Shown here in pieces: positions 22,297 to 34,116 of a stretch of 64,000 bases of DNA; positions within the stretch are counted from its first letter, which is position 1; each line of letters begins with the position of its first letter. The notes beneath the pieces were generated by a model, which was not told the origin of the DNA, searched no databases, and saw nothing but the letters and a program-made list of their open reading frames with translations. The stretch is from Exobasidium rhododendri. Taxonomy: Eukaryota; Basidiomycota; Exobasidiomycetes; Exobasidiales; Exobasidiaceae. A program made the translations under genes and the position numbers. The stretch covers positions 4,712,001 to 4,776,000 of the forward strand of contig CP110631.1 of assembly GCA_026210745.1 (NCBI GenBank), written 5' to 3'.

Positions 22297-22559
22297 GGCC
22301 TGCGTTGCTCCAACACTTCATTCGGTACAAAAGTCAAGAAGGAGATCGCAGAATCGGATCATTTTCACTCATACTATGTTATCTAGCAATTCATCAATAA
22401 AATCTTCATTTGAAAATAAAAAGGGGAAAGGAGAAACGAGAGGGCGAGGGAATGAGAAGGTGGTGATCCGATTTTCAGTATGATAAGAAAGAGACGTTAT
22501 CTAGATGTAGACTTTTGCTGCTTTTGCTATTCATTTCAAAATGAGACATCATCGACATC
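20639..22559. other. Gene-poor 1.9 kb region
   Basis: Lies between the start of the coiled-coil gene and the 3' end of actin. Several open frames of 60-120 codons occur; the longest with an ATG runs 20726-21088 on the plus strand (120 codons, one hydrophobic stretch YTQSLLLVIWYMSC) but shows no family signal. A short repeat CGCATATAGG occurs twice near 21905-21930. A long GT microsatellite lies at 22263-22294. Confidence 0.5.
22263..22294. repeat. Microsatellite (GT)16
   Basis: Sixteen uninterrupted GT units, about 270 bases downstream of the actin stop codon. Confidence 0.95.
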
Positions 22560-24419
<1,860 letters not shown>

Positions 24420-24857
24420 TGTGATTGATCAAGTAACGAAAGGTGGTGAAGAGTGTGGTGATACGGGGACGTTAATAAGATAGGAGTATTACGAAGGAAG
24501 GCTTTATTTCTTTCTACTTACGCGTACCACCTATGTAGAGAGAGCTGGCACTGCCTGGACGGCCCCCCCGCCAGCGAATGGCACTATCACGTGATGTCGG
24601 TCTCGCAAAAAATAGAATCCCTTGGTCTGTGCACACGGTGGGATTCACAAATTCTCGAAGGTGATTGATTTAGAAGAGCCAACCAACTTCATTCTAAACG
24701 ATGCTTTTCTGCTTAATACATGGCTTGGCTTGTGTCTGCTCGAAGGGGACGTTGCAGATATAGTGTGAATGGGCGGACTACTGCGTTATAATGGCTGAGC
24801 GATGCTACGTCGGCTGGGCTCTTTTTACGCACTTAATAGACGTCAAGGAAGACTCCA

Positions 24858-25250
24858 TCATGGGCTTGCCACTAGACGGCAAGAGAGATCGCATACATAC
24901 CACATTCTTGGTCGTACATACTGCCATCGAAATGAAAGGATAGTCTCCCGTGTCCCCATTCGATGATCTGTAAGGTATATCTCCATCTCAGTGGCTCTTT
25001 CACCCGTAATATAGGCAGGCAGTATGACGAAGGTGAGTACAGATTGCTTCACTCGAATGCAGAACTCTTCTGTAGCAAAACATTCGGGCAAGATCATTGT
25101 CTCCCTGATCGCTTCGACATGACAGATGGTGCTTTCCAATAGCGAGTCGATCGGAAAAGCCTTACATTGCAGGTACAATTCTCAGCACCACTTCAGGATG
25201 ATCTTCCTCCCTTTCTGTACATCATATGGCGGCACTTGCGTCACCAAGGC
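24858..25250 (-). CDS. Possible small multi-exon gene, structure uncertain
   Basis: Between the actin start and the cysteine-synthase stop, the minus strand shows a protein-like open frame (STICHVEAIRETMILPECFA, EEFCIRVKQS) without its own ATG. Upstream on the same strand an ATG (MESTASL) and a fragment EEDHPEVVLRIVPA could be joined to it, but only by introns of about 30-35 bases. Downstream, an AG at the TTACAG near 24971 would open a fragment IIEWGHGRLSFHFDGSMYDQ. I do not recognise the family. Splicing this short is unusual, and the region may instead be a decayed gene or chance frames. Confidence 0.28.
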
Positions 25251-25307
25251 TAGCGGTGCTTTCCATATCTTCCGGATGACTGTATCGTGACAAGAATCTA
25301 GCTGGCA

Positions 25308-27262
25308 CTACACACGAACTGTCGAGTCCTCATCATGCGAGTTGTAATGAAGCATCTCGGATATGTCGGATGATATGGAGATGCCAAGCTGGTCAAGATG
25401 ATCGTCGTTCCAAAACTTGGACAAATGACGACTTCCCGAATCGCATAAGATCGTTACGACGGTGATCGGAGCTATCTCCCTTTCCTTTTCGCTCCTTTCC
25501 GACTTCAATCTAAGTGCAGTCTTGATAGCAGCCACACAATTGACGGCCGAAGAGGATCCCAGAAAGAGCCCATCGTTGAGAACCAAGTGACGCGACATGC
25601 AGACCGCCTCTTCGTCAGTCACAGATATGGCATCGTCGTAGTAAGGCAGACCGAGCTGGAAATTCTTCGTCAATCGATTCAGTCCGATTCCTTCGATTAC
25701 TGTGTCGACTTGGTGACGCCTCCTCTTTCCCTCTGCTTCTGTTTGACTGTACATAACGCCATACTTGACCTTGTTGAACAGTCCAGACCCTTGCGGATCG
25801 GCGAGCACAATTCGAAGTTGCCTCTGCCTGTCGCCTTCGGTACTCACCCAGGGCAGATCAGCTTTGTTTTCGTTATCGCTCGCTCGTATTCTGTTTGGCG
25901 ATTGTCTTAAGGAGAACCAGCTGGATCCCCTGCCGCCTCCTTCTTCCTCCATCCCACTCTCCGATCCACTTTCGGACTCTTCGTCGGGAGCAGACTTTTC
26001 TTTGAGGAAGGCGCTCACGCCTGCCAATGTTCCCCCAGTACCCGCTCCTGCAACAAAGGCATCAATCATGCCACCAGTCTGCCTCCATATCTCAGGTCCG
26101 GTGCCGTTGTAGTGTGCATAGAAATTAGAGACGTTCTCAAACTGCGAAGAAAAAGCTCAGGGCTTTTGAAAATCGCCCTCTCTGCATCATCACCCACACG
26201 CTGTAGAACAACATACCTGGTCTGCAAAAAAGCCTCTTGGTTCATTCTCCAACTCATCCATATCTCTACCCTCCGCGCCCACATGAGCATTTGTAGTAAG
26301 TACGAGATCATCTCGATACTCGCCTTCCCAGCCAGGTGTGAGGCTTGCATTCGCTCCCTCTTGACGAAAATTGGGCCCGATCAATTCTGTATTGCCGAAT
26401 GCTTCTGCTCTCCGCTTGGCCTCATTGACGAACTGTGCAGATCACATCGTCAACAGGTCGGCATTTGATAGCTTCATCAGTGCAACTCACATGCTTTGGG
26501 TCGACGATGCCCCTTGGACGAACAGCGTCGATTTCTGCACCAAGCATTCGCAAGAGTTCGGCTTTTTCCTTGGAAACGTCGTCTGGGATCACAATAGAGC
26601 ATCGGTATCCCTTCGCGCGAGCTAGAGTAGCCAGTGAGATTCCGGTCGACCTTGGAGAAGAGAAAGAGAGGAAAGGCAGGCAGGGTCAGTCTTCATTCTA
26701 TCTACCGGGAGCCCCCCCCCCCCCCCCCCACCCCTACTCACCCAACTGTGCCTTCAAAGATGCAACTCCCAGTGTTAGGATGCAGTAGACCCTCTTCTTC
26801 TGCATCATCCAGTATCCTCTTTGCAACTCTGTCTTTGGGACTACCTCCTGGATTCAGCCATTCTGCCTTTCCTAGTATTTCACAACCAGTCAATCTAGAA
26901 AGACTCTCGATTCTCATCAAGGGGGTCTCCCCGATCAGACCTTCTACGCCTTTTACAATTTCACCGGATCGTATATCGATGTGACCATTTCTCCTCTTCG
27001 AATGACTCTGTGAGCTCGAATGACCTCTGTCTCCTCTCCTCTCGTATCTGCTTCTTCTTTTTCGCTGAGTACGAACATCTGCCAAGACGAGCGCTGTTGC
27101 CAGACTTCCCAGTGAAACCGTCAATCCTGCCACGAATCCTACGAAAAAGAGAGACTTGCGCCCACGGATTCGAAAGAGCGACGAATTCGAGGAGGAAAAG
27201 GGCAGCCAGGCAACCGCTGACCCGACATGCGACCAGAAGTCTGCCCCTGCCTCGTCTGCCAT
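25308..27262 (-). CDS. Membrane-anchored cysteine synthase-like PLP enzyme
   Basis: Fold-type II pyridoxal-phosphate enzyme related to O-acetylserine sulfhydrylase. Exons 27262-26742, 26650-26491, 26432-26217 and 26141-25308 give 576 residues. The N-terminus has a transmembrane helix at about 38-62 (SLFFVGFVAGLTVSLGSLAT) and a basic linker, like yeast Mcy1 (YGR012W) of the mitochondrial outer membrane. The catalytic core shows IGETPLMRIESL, AEWLNPGGSPKDRVA with the PLP lysine in SPKDR, EGTVGSTGISLA across intron 1, and the phosphate-binding loop VAGAGTGGTLAGVS. A large Ser/Glu-rich insert interrupts the C-terminal domain after SAFLKEKS. Intron 1 carries an 18-base C run. Substrate in vivo is unknown for this membrane-bound subgroup. 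Confidence 0.86.
26712..26729 (+). repeat. Homopolymer C(18)
   Basis: Eighteen consecutive C on the plus strand (G in the transcript) inside intron 1 of the cysteine-synthase gene, about 12 bases from the splice donor at 26741. Confidence 0.92.
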
Positions 27263-27548
27263 AAGCTAATGAACGCAGTATCAATGCAAGGAAGGAGGTG
27301 CAGAAGAAACGCGATGAGAGGCGTTGGAAGGTAGGGTTACGCACGGGCTTTATCAGAGCGAGTCCACTTCACCACACCTCTTCAATCGGTGGTGTTCTTC
27401 TTCTAATAGGGAGGACGAGATCTGCGACGCTCAACGGATTTAAAGAGTGTCAAAAGGGAGGTGTAGAGGGGAAGATATGCATGGCAATGATGATACTTTA
27501 ATTGCAAATTGTAATTTATGATTTGGCTTTTCTAGTCGCTTACAAAAC

Positions 27549-28115
27549 TTAGGGCATAGCTTGAACTTGAGCGGCATCCTTGACGGCATCGACACCTGAC
27601 CATCGGTCCTTGACGAAGAGCTCCGTCTTGATGGGGACTTTGCTGAAGGTTTGACGGAGGGATCCAGTCTGGATAGCTTGGTTGTCACCGAAAGCTTTGC
27701 TCTTGTGAGAAAGAGCTGATCCACAGTTGCCGCAGAAGATTCTGGACACAGTGTTACCAGAGGCAGCCTTCATGTCGTACTGGGCGACAGAGCCCGAGAT
27801 CTACAAGTGATACACGTAAAGCATCAGTAGGCTGAATCGTGACTCTGAAACATGACTAGTCCCACTCACGTTAACGTCCTTTTGGGGAACCAAGATGTTG
27901 GTGGAGAAGGCTGTGAGAAGAAAGTAGATAGGAAGTGTTAGGACCAATGTTGCGCCGCGGGGGTATGTGAGCCCTGCTCAGCACACAAGCAATCACTTAC
28001 CAGATCCAGAAGATTGTTGGCAATCAGTGCAATGGCAAGCAATCTGCTCTTGAGGAGCTTCACCTTCGACTTTGACAGTCGTCTTTCCGCAAAGGCATGA
28101 TCCTGAGAGAGTCAT
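27549..28115 (-). CDS. GFA/CENP-V family zinc-binding protein
   Basis: Small zinc protein of the family named after glutathione-dependent formaldehyde-activating enzyme. Exons 28115-28001, 27910-27870 and 27800-27549 give 135 residues. Zinc ligands are visible as GSCLCGKTTV near the N-terminus, IACHCTDCQQSSGSAFSTN next, and IFCGNCGSALSHK in the middle. This is the complete Mss4-like fold expected for the family. Family members bind glutathione-aldehyde adducts or have no known substrate, and genome annotations often overstate the formaldehyde role; I would not claim a reaction here. The exon junctions are in phase and rebuild the motif SGSAFSTN, supporting the introns. Upstream bases 28116-28250 are A/T-richer and may hold the promoter. 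Confidence 0.88.
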
Positions 28116-29008
28116 TTTGGGATGAGTTTTGGTAAATTAAGAGAAAAGTGAGTAGTGGGTCTTAAATGTTTGGGGTGGGTCGTAGGAAGCGAACGAGGTG
28201 GGAAGCACTCCTGCCCTTATATCGCTTAATTATGCGAAGCCTGTCCCCTCTCAGTCTTACATTTGTCTAGCAAAGTGGGGCCGATCAACGGCACATCATC
28301 TGCAGTGCTGTTCCAACCACTACACTTTGTGTCACACGACAATAGAAAGTATACGTAGATGAAGTTGTAGTGTCCATTAGAGTGCTACTTAACATCAACA
28401 AGTAAAGTTTGCACTGTATACTGTCCTGTACTTTTGACACTGGCACAACTCCACAACTTGTAACGTGTACACACGAATAGCAAAGGCCGTTAGAGTCCTC
28501 CACGTAAAAAGAGAGCATAGGAGACTCCTTTCCGATTCTTCTCTCGCGCGGGACGGAGCTTATCCAGGTGCTCGGGCTGCACGACACAAATAGAGACAAA
28601 GGATCCGGCATGAACAATCTACTCCGAGTGCGGAGGTGTCGCTGTGCCTAGGGTCAAATGTCAAAAGGAAGCTGTGACATCTGGAATGACTGTAGGACGT
28701 TATGCTGTTCCATCTTACTGGAAGAAGAAAGTCAAACGAGCGTAATTTGCTCGAAGAGATGCGAATACAAGTCTGCCTAGGTCTGAATGGGACGATGGAG
28801 GAAATCTATACGTTCGTGAAAGGTAATCTAACGTAAGGCAGGTCAAGACGTCTTGGCCGGTAGGAATGAAGAATAGTAGAGTATGTCTATTGCTTTTGAA
28901 CATACGCTTTTGAATCGAGGGCAAGTCCCCCACCCCTTCCATGAAATGCAGCCGTCTCGTCCGACTCTACGATAGGCAGAGAGCAACACCCTACAGAACA
29001 GCCGCAAC
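28116..29008. other. Intergenic region with unsupported open frames
   Basis: About 890 bases between the GFA gene start and the 3' end of the next minus-strand gene. A minus-strand frame starting with ATG at about 28611 and ending at 28285 (108 codons) and a shorter one at 28715-28942 have no recognisable domain. Nothing else is identified. Confidence 0.45.
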
Positions 29009-29965
29009 CTAGCTCTTGCCCAGCATTTTGCCCAGAATTCCCGCCTTCTTCTTCTCGTCTGTATCTTGATGAGCGTCGGTAGTCTGACGAATTTGTTGTG
29101 CTCAAGGTCAGCATGATCGAAAGTTGTTAAGAGTATAGAGCATTCCTGGCCATGACACTTACATCGTCTTCTTGATCGTCGTCTACTTCAATTTCCTGAT
29201 GAGACGTCTTTACAGCGTCAGAAGGCGTCATACTTTACGCCTGTGACCATTTCCTGTCATTTTCAGCAGACTTACCTCCTCCGTCATATCAGCTTCTTCT
29301 GCCTCTCCGTCTGTTGTCGCACCCTCTGCACCCTCTTTCCCCTTATTCTTGAAGGGAAGTCCTTTCTTGGCTCGCGGTCGTCTTATCTTTACCTTGCGAG
29401 GTAGGTGACGATGCCTGACAGCCGGCGGGGGCTTTCCTTGTCGCAGGTCATCCTGCAGGAATCATGTAAAAAGGATGAACAGTCATGCCTCCTCTCCGCG
29501 TGCCATCCTCGTCGGCCTACTCACTCTATCGAAGCGCGGATCTAAGTCGGCCGGATCAGGCTCTTCTGTAGTGTATGTACGTGGTATAGCAGTCGTACCC
29601 GTTTCAGCTTCCGCCTGCGATACGGCAGCTTCAGCTTTCAAGTGATTTTGCTCGGCTCCAGTCAAAGGCTGACTTCTCTCGTCCATACTGCGTGGTAGGA
29701 GCACGGCTGTCTGTTCGAGAACAAGCATTCATGTCGCATTCGCAACAACTTCTGAGGTGGTGCTAGCTGCCTCCACATTGTCCACGTGCGACCGAGGCTC
29801 ACTCAACGAAAGTCGTGTCACAACGATGGGGGCAGATTCGCCGCCCTTTCCCAATTCGACTAGCCGTACCGGAGTGTCATGTACATAGCACACCTCCTGG
29901 TGTCCTTGAAGAAGAAGAAGATGGTGATCGACTCTGCTAGCTTGCTGTGACCACGGATGCATCAT
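29009..29965 (-). CDS. Unknown multi-exon protein with Lys-rich C-terminus
   Basis: I do not recognise the family. Best exon model: first exon from ATG 29965 (MMHPWSQQASRVDHHLLLLQ ... VRLVELGKGGESAPIVVTRL), then 29710-29525, 29452-29276, 29207-29163 and 29083-29009, about 230 residues. Exons 2-5 are all in phase with good GT-AG sites. The first exon shows conserved-looking beta-strand-like sequence, the second ends DPADLDPRFDR, the third is Arg/Lys-rich (RKVKIRRPRAKKGLPF) and the last ends KKKAGILGKMLGKS, an amphipathic basic tail. The first intron would have to be only about 36-39 bases, so that junction is doubtful. Divergent from the phosphatase gene at 30243. It may be a small basic adaptor protein. 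Confidence 0.5.
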
Positions 29966-30242
29966 AAGCTACACTCAGACACACAGTATGATCTCTTTGA
30001 GTCAACTTGTCGTGCACGGAAACCCGATGTGGAGACTTTTAAATTTCCAATCTATAGATACGGTATCCTTTTGCGCACGGAGATTTCATTGCATGCGTCC
30101 CTCGAGCTCAGACAGACTTCTGAGTGAACTACCAGCCTTGTTTACCCTTTCCACGATCGCCTTCGGCCCCCTCGAAGGCGCACGCTCTCCTCGGTTGAAC
30201 CTTGCTGATCTGTGTTGGATGTGCATATTGAGATGAACATCG

Positions 30243-32762
30243 ATGACGAACCGCCGGCGTTTCAGTAATGCACTATTGTCACCACCACTATCACACACTC
30301 TGCATCGATCCACCAGCGTTGGCAAGTCTTCCGCGCCGGTGTCTGGTGGCAGCAGCACAGGCGAATACTCATCCGATGAAGATGACGACATCTTGGCAGC
30401 ACATCCACCCATCTTTGCCGATCTCCTCCAGGCCAAATGCCGAGTGAGAAGCTCAGAAGACCTGCCAGATGCCTCGAGAGCTAACAGAAGACCGCCCAAC
30501 TACAACCCACCTATCACGATACCAGCGAAGAGTCACTTTGGTGGTCTGGCTGTATATCAGAACCTTGTAGTCACCGGTCATGGTGGAAAAGTTCGATTCC
30601 ACAGTGTGGGGACAAAGAGTATAGAGGAGGTAATCTTTCACCTGAGCGCAGAAAGTGAGAAGAAAGAGATCAAGCTTGCTGCTTTGGCATTTAGGCCAGG
30701 CTCTCCCCTACCCACTGGAGCTCTTCAAGACGAAGGACGGTTTCTCTGGTGTGGTACTAAAGAGGGAAACCTACTGGAGTTCGATGCGTTAGATCCTTGC
30801 GTGACCGTCACTCGGAATAATGTCCACACGGCGGCTGTGGTGCTGATCGAGAGAGTAAAGGACAAGATGATCAGCTTAGATGAAAGTGGTAAAATCTGCA
30901 TATGGCTACCAAAGAGGGATTCTGCGATCTCAGTCGCCGGGGTGGGAGCATGTATCTCTCTTCGAGACGCACCTATCACTCAACGAATAGTCTTGGACAA
31001 GACTGCCTGTGCCTTTATGGTCGGCGAACAACTTTGGGTGGCCACTTCTGTTGATTCGAATTCGTCCTCCAGGCAACAATCACCACGTCTGCGCATGTAT
31101 CAGCCTTTCAGTGAGGACAAGCCCTTCAATGCAGTGTCAAGGCCATCTAGTATACCCGAATCCATGAGCTGGAGTCATATTGGCATCGTCACTTGCGGAG
31201 CAGTCATACCATCTCTTCCAGAAGTCGTTTATGTGGGTCATCAAACTGGTCACATCTCCGTTTGGAGTCGATCCACATATACTTGTCTATCTGTGCAGAC
31301 TTTGCCAGTGGGAGTGACAGCAATGGCAGGCGTACGAGAATATCTCTGGACAGGGGATCGGTCTGGAAACATGAGCGTGCTCAACGTCTCATGTACGCCT
31401 TGGCAGGTGGTGAAATGCTGGGAAGCTCATGACGCAGCCGTGTCGCTGATCGAGATAGATGCTTCTTCGATCAATCAAGGGAAGTTACAGATCATTTCCT
31501 CCAGCACAGAGGGTCAAGTGCATCTCTGGGATGGCCTTCTCGCGAAAGACTGGCTCTTGACGGCCTTGGAAGATCGAGAAGTCGAGTACTCGTCCTACAG
31601 AACAATCAATACGCTTCACTTTTCATACAACGTCGACGCCAATTCTCCGGAAGACTTCCAAGGCCAGGAATTTCCCAATCTGACGACGACTTTTGCCAAC
31701 ATAGAGCCTCCTGATGTGATCGTCTTTGGGCTGCAAGAATTGGTACATCTCGACGACACGAAGGTGGTAGCGAAGAGCTTCTTGTTTGGCGGTGCTCGTC
31801 GAGGGAAAGGGAAGGGAATCGAATTGGGCGATCGAGTCAGCCATCAATATCGCCTTTGGGTGGACTACTTTTCAGAGCAGATTCGCAAATATGCGACAGT
31901 GACCTATACGATGATCTTGACGGATAATCTTCTTGGTCTCTTCACCTGCATTTTTGTCAGAGATCGAGAATTGGGGAATGTAAAGGAGGCGCGAATTGCA
32001 TCGATCAAGACTGGTTTTGGGGGTCGAATGGGAAACAAGGGTGCTATTGCCGCTTCATTCAGCATTGGCGACACTTCCATTGCTCTGGTAAATTGTCACC
32101 TGGCTGCCGGACAGAGAAAAGTGGGGCAGCGAAATGCCAATCTCGTGGATGTACTGGACTCGGTTCCCTTTGCACATCGAGGAGCCAGTGGTTCTGCAGA
32201 GGCGTATGCTGGTGGAGGGGATGGATCTATGATTCTAGATCATCGAGTCGTCGTTCTTTCGGGTGACTTGAACTACAGGATAGAGCTGTCGAGAGAGCAC
32301 TGCTGTGAATTGATTTCAAATCGAAATTACTCTGGTCTCTTGGCGAAAGATCAACTTTATCGAGAATTGAGAGAGAATTCTGCCTTTAGATTACGGCATT
32401 TCAAAGAAGCACCCATCACCTTCTTGCCGACGTACAAGTACAAGCAAAATACGACTGATTGGGACCCAAGTGAGAAGCAAAGGGTTCCGTCGTACTGCGA
32501 TCGACTGCTTTGGCATTGTAGAACAGCAGGTACGGTGACTTGCTTGGAGTACAAGAGGTTGGAGTACCTTCCCAGTGACCATCGACCGATACAAGCCAGA
32601 TTGGCCTTGAGGGTGAAGCATTCGGAGGAAGACAAAAGGAAGAGGGTCTTGCAAGACTTGAAGCTTCAGTGGAGCCAGGTGGTGAAGATCATCCTGAAGG
32701 AGGCAGAGGATTACTATCAAATGGGAACAAAGGAAGCGATACCGGTCAAAGTGGCAGATTGA
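30243..32762 (+). CDS. WD40-containing inositol polyphosphate 5-phosphatase
   Basis: Removes the 5-phosphate from phosphoinositides or soluble inositol phosphates at membranes. Single exon of 839 residues. The first 70 residues are disordered (ending SSEDLPDASRANRRPP). Residues about 95-440 form WD40-like repeats (LVVTGHGGKVRFHSV, RFLWCGTKEGNLLEFDALDP, EYLWTGDRSGNMSVLNV, STEGQVHLWDGL). The INPPc catalytic domain follows, with VIVFGLQELVHL, KTGFGGRMGNKGAIAASF, VNCHLAAGQ, LSGDLNYRIELSRE, PSYCDRLLWH and LPSDHRPIQARL, containing the Mg-binding Glu and catalytic Asp/His expected. Such WD40 plus 5-phosphatase proteins occur in fungi and plants. The start is uncertain: another ATG at 30233 opens a short overlapping frame, so a small upstream exon is possible. 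Confidence 0.88.
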   Translation: MTNRRRFSNALLSPPLSHTLHRSTSVGKSSAPVSGGSSTGEYSSDEDDDILAAHPPIFADLLQAKCRVRSSEDLPDASRANRRPPNYNPPITIPAKSHFGGLAVYQNLVVTGHGGKVRFHSVGTKSIEEVIFHLSAESEKKEIKLAALAFRPGSPLPTGALQDEGRFLWCGTKEGNLLEFDALDPCVTVTRNNVHTAAVVLIERVKDKMISLDESGKICIWLPKRDSAISVAGVGACISLRDAPITQRIVLDKTACAFMVGEQLWVATSVDSNSSSRQQSPRLRMYQPFSEDKPFNAVSRPSSIPESMSWSHIGIVTCGAVIPSLPEVVYVGHQTGHISVWSRSTYTCLSVQTLPVGVTAMAGVREYLWTGDRSGNMSVLNVSCTPWQVVKCWEAHDAAVSLIEIDASSINQGKLQIISSSTEGQVHLWDGLLAKDWLLTALEDREVEYSSYRTINTLHFSYNVDANSPEDFQGQEFPNLTTTFANIEPPDVIVFGLQELVHLDDTKVVAKSFLFGGARRGKGKGIELGDRVSHQYRLWVDYFSEQIRKYATVTYTMILTDNLLGLFTCIFVRDRELGNVKEARIASIKTGFGGRMGNKGAIAASFSIGDTSIALVNCHLAAGQRKVGQRNANLVDVLDSVPFAHRGASGSAEAYAGGGDGSMILDHRVVVLSGDLNYRIELSREHCCELISNRNYSGLLAKDQLYRELRENSAFRLRHFKEAPITFLPTYKYKQNTTDWDPSEKQRVPSYCDRLLWHCRTAGTVTCLEYKRLEYLPSDHRPIQARLALRVKHSEEDKRKRVLQDLKLQWSQVVKIILKEAEDYYQMGTKEAIPVKVAD

Positions 32763-32816
32763 ATCACACTGTAGGAACATAGATGTATTTCGTACGACGA
32801 TGATGAATTAGAATGC

Positions 32817-32819
<3 letters not shown>

Positions 32820-32847
<28 letters not shown>
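32820..32847. repeat. Microsatellite (GT)14
   Basis: Fourteen GT units about 60 bases after the phosphatase stop codon, in the shared 3' region with the convergent Spd1-like gene. Confidence 0.93.
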
Positions 32848-32850
<3 letters not shown>

Positions 32851-32975
32851 GGTGTCTCTACAGGTGGCCCCCAACCACGAGAATGGTACTATACAGGATG
32901 AAAACGATTATGGTCGTTGTTAGTAACGATGGTGATGATGCTAATGATGACGGAAAAGATCGTGGGCCTTGGACG

Positions 32976-33897
32976 CTAAAAGTCGGAATCGTTCGTGTAC
33001 GTTGAAAAGTCGATGTCTTGAGCGGAGGCGACATAGTATGAAAGGCTGGAACTAACGGGGAGAGTGTGAGCGCTTGCTCTATTGAGTCCCAGAGACCCTT
33101 GACGTGGGCTTGATCGTCGCGGAAGAGCAGCAATGGGTTTGTCGGTAGTAGCAGCGTCCATCTCCATACTCTGCTCGTCTTCATCATTCGCCCAATCGCC
33201 GAAGACGTCATCTCTGCTCCGTTTCAGATCTCCCATCCCGATCTCATCCACCCCTGCGCCGTCGTCTTCACCTTGCTCTTGTGTCGAGATGGCGGCTGAG
33301 GTAGGATCATCATTCTCATCTTGAAGTGTGATATCAGCTCGAAGTCCACAGAATGGAACAAGCTCGTTGTTGTATAAAGGAGCACTTTTCGTTCGATTCC
33401 AGCTTTTTGTCGTATTCCTGACCGATTGTAAGATTTGATTATTAGACATGAAGGCACCTCCGTCGATGGTGGTGAATTGATCTAGTGACTGCGAAGGAGG
33501 CGGCGAGCCATATCCCCGGCCTACATCTGAGGGGGGAGGGAAGGACGAATAAGGTACAGCTTGTCACTATCCCTTTCGACCCCTATTAGGATCGACTGAC
33601 GACGCACGACTCACTGAATCGGGTCCTCATACCAATCGACTCCAGCTTGGATCGCAATGCAGGGTCGACAGCGGCCTCTTCTTGGTAGCTACGGACTCTT
33701 CCTGTTGCACTTCCAAAATTCGACTCTCTCTTTTCCAGCTCTACCTTCTTTGCGGGAGATGCGACATGTTCCATGGTCGTAGTGACGGAGGTTGGTCCAG
33801 AGGCGGGCACTTTATGGTGTTGTGAGGGGAGGGGTAGGAAGAGAAGAGCGAGAATTTGCAGGAGGAGCGGCGTCCGGCGGGCGTTAGAAGTGGGCAT
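32976..33897 (-). CDS. Spd1-like ribonucleotide reductase inhibitor
   Basis: Intrinsically disordered regulator expected to restrain ribonucleotide reductase outside S phase. Exons 33897-33615 and 33526-32976 give 277 residues, or 236 if translation begins at the in-frame ATG 33774 (MEHVASPAKK). Joining the exons creates the key motif LESIGMRTRFNVGRGY, which matches the RNR_inhib/Spd1 pattern 'LLSVGMRVRKAVPEGYKT'. A second motif lies about 45 residues later (SWNRTKSAPLYNNEL), and the C-terminus is acidic with aromatic ends (DIDFSTYTNDSDF). Sequence outside the motifs is low complexity. An ACGCGT box sits 32 bases upstream of the first ATG, the kind of MBF site that drives G1/S genes in yeasts. 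Assignment rests on the short motif, so it is probable rather than certain. Confidence 0.65.
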
Positions 33898-33928
33898 GCA
33901 CTTGAGACTTCACTCTCCCCTCTACTTT

Positions 33929-33934
33929 ACGCGT
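33929..33934. promoter_or_regulatory. ACGCGT box between Spd1-like and PUS4 genes
   Basis: Palindromic MluI-type hexamer in a 220-base divergent promoter, 32 bases from the Spd1-like start. In yeasts this is the MBF binding site of G1/S genes. A CACGTG palindrome lies at 33993-33998 in the same promoter. Function here is inferred from position only. Confidence 0.4.
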
Positions 33935-34116
33935 TCAAATGTCGTCGCGTCAGTCAGAGAGATACAAGGAGCGCGTTCCAGACTCATGTGATCACGTGCA
34001 AATCTGTCTGGTCTGACGTCTTTCGTTTGGTCGAGGACGAGAAGAAGCTAAATAAATATTGCTTCGAGGGGGAACAGTCAAAGCTCGATGTCTACTAGAG
34101 ATTATTCGACTGACGT

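Noticed and set aside
28285-28617. A 110-codon minus-strand frame.
   Set aside because: No recognisable domain or neighbouring exon; length is within what chance gives in this composition.
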